From: RGIG8597 sp045133795 | Lineage (GTDB): Bacteria; Spirochaetota; GWE2-31-10 | Direction: 5' to 3' | Length of the DNA: 6,236 bases | Assembly: GCA_045133795.1 (NCBI GenBank) | Contig: JBGUUT010000123.1 | Location: 1-6,236, forward strand | Shown here: positions 6,164 to 6,236 of the stretch, in pieces | Layout: every line of letters starts with the position of its first letter | Numbering within the stretch: position 1 is the first letter of the stretch | Translations under genes and position numbers: made by a program | Notes under the pieces: generated by a model | Seen by the model: the letters and a program-made list of their open reading frames with translations, nothing else | Databases searched by the model: none | Told to the model about the DNA's origin: nothing

Positions 6164-6170
6164 GAATTAA

Positions 6171-6236
6171 TTATAATTTTTCTATTTCTTCTATCGACAA
6201 ACCGGTACCGTCTGCTACTTGTTCTACAGAAAGCCC
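6171..6236 (-). CDS. C-terminal tail of Rpn-family / PD-(D/E)XK transposase-like protein (partial)
   Basis: Only the last 21 residues and the TAA are inside the window; the rest lies to the right. The tail contains two copies of a short unit, GLSVEQV then GLSIEEI, ending EIEKL. This doubled GLSxEEI helix-turn-helix-like ending is typical of the recombination-promoting nuclease/putative transposase (Rpn, PDDEXK_2-type) proteins that occur in many copies in treponemes and some Firmicutes. The catalytic PD-(D/E)XK core is outside the window, so activity and completeness cannot be judged. A canonical terminator follows immediately, showing the gene's end is intact. Confidence 0.6.
   Translation of the reverse strand, partial: GLSVEQVADGTGLSIEEIEKL

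Overview
The window is AT-rich bacterial chromosome, most likely from a host-associated spirochaete of the genus Treponema. This is an inference from gene content. The evidence is a mosaic BspA-type leucine-rich-repeat lipoprotein whose last repeat runs into a WWYT...YLKEY-type segment that I associate with treponemal proteins of this class, a relaxed spirochaete-like lipobox, a C-terminal tail typical of Rpn/PD-(D/E)XK transposase-like proteins, and dispersed extragenic palindromes. No rRNA, tRNA or CRISPR array was found.

Layout, left to right. Positions 1-145 carry four consecutive perfect inverted repeats and, at the extreme left edge, a minus-strand Shine-Dalgarno that implies a leftward gene starting just outside the window. 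A plus-strand pair follows: a RecJ-type DHH/DHHA1 single-strand exonuclease (start probably 309-315, end 2234) and a metallo-beta-lactamase-fold hydrolase (2231-3025). They overlap by 4 bp (ATGA) and are probably translationally coupled. After a short gap comes a small XRE-type helix-turn-helix protein with a hydrophobic, probably membrane-anchored C-terminus (3132-3515). It converges on a large minus-strand surface lipoprotein gene (3601-5691), and one strong bidirectional hairpin terminator separates the two.

The lipoprotein joins a type II signal peptide, two InlB-B/Listeria-Bacteroides repeats, a Gly/Asn linker, a tandem BspA-type LRR block, a SusE/F-like beta-sandwich and a C-terminal bacterial Ig-like domain. 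Its LRR block is encoded by near-identical 69-bp DNA units, a substrate for repeat gain and loss.

The roughly 480 bp to the right of the lipoprotein start are not empty. On the minus strand they hold a near-consensus sigma-70 promoter (6109-6082), a good ribosome-binding site, a small ORF of unknown function (6031 to 5807) and a terminator-like inverted repeat (5897-5836), followed by a dispersed palindrome (5764-5815). This looks like a complete small transcription unit, either a small-protein gene whose 3' end was overwritten by a repeat or a small RNA. At the right edge is the C-terminal tail of an Rpn-family protein (minus strand, ending 6171) with its own terminator.

The recJ-hydrolase pair looks like housekeeping. 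The lipoprotein, repeats, small transcript and Rpn tail form an accessory, repeat-rich stretch. The best candidates for something undescribed are the left-edge hairpin array and the promoter-ORF-terminator unit at 5836-6109.
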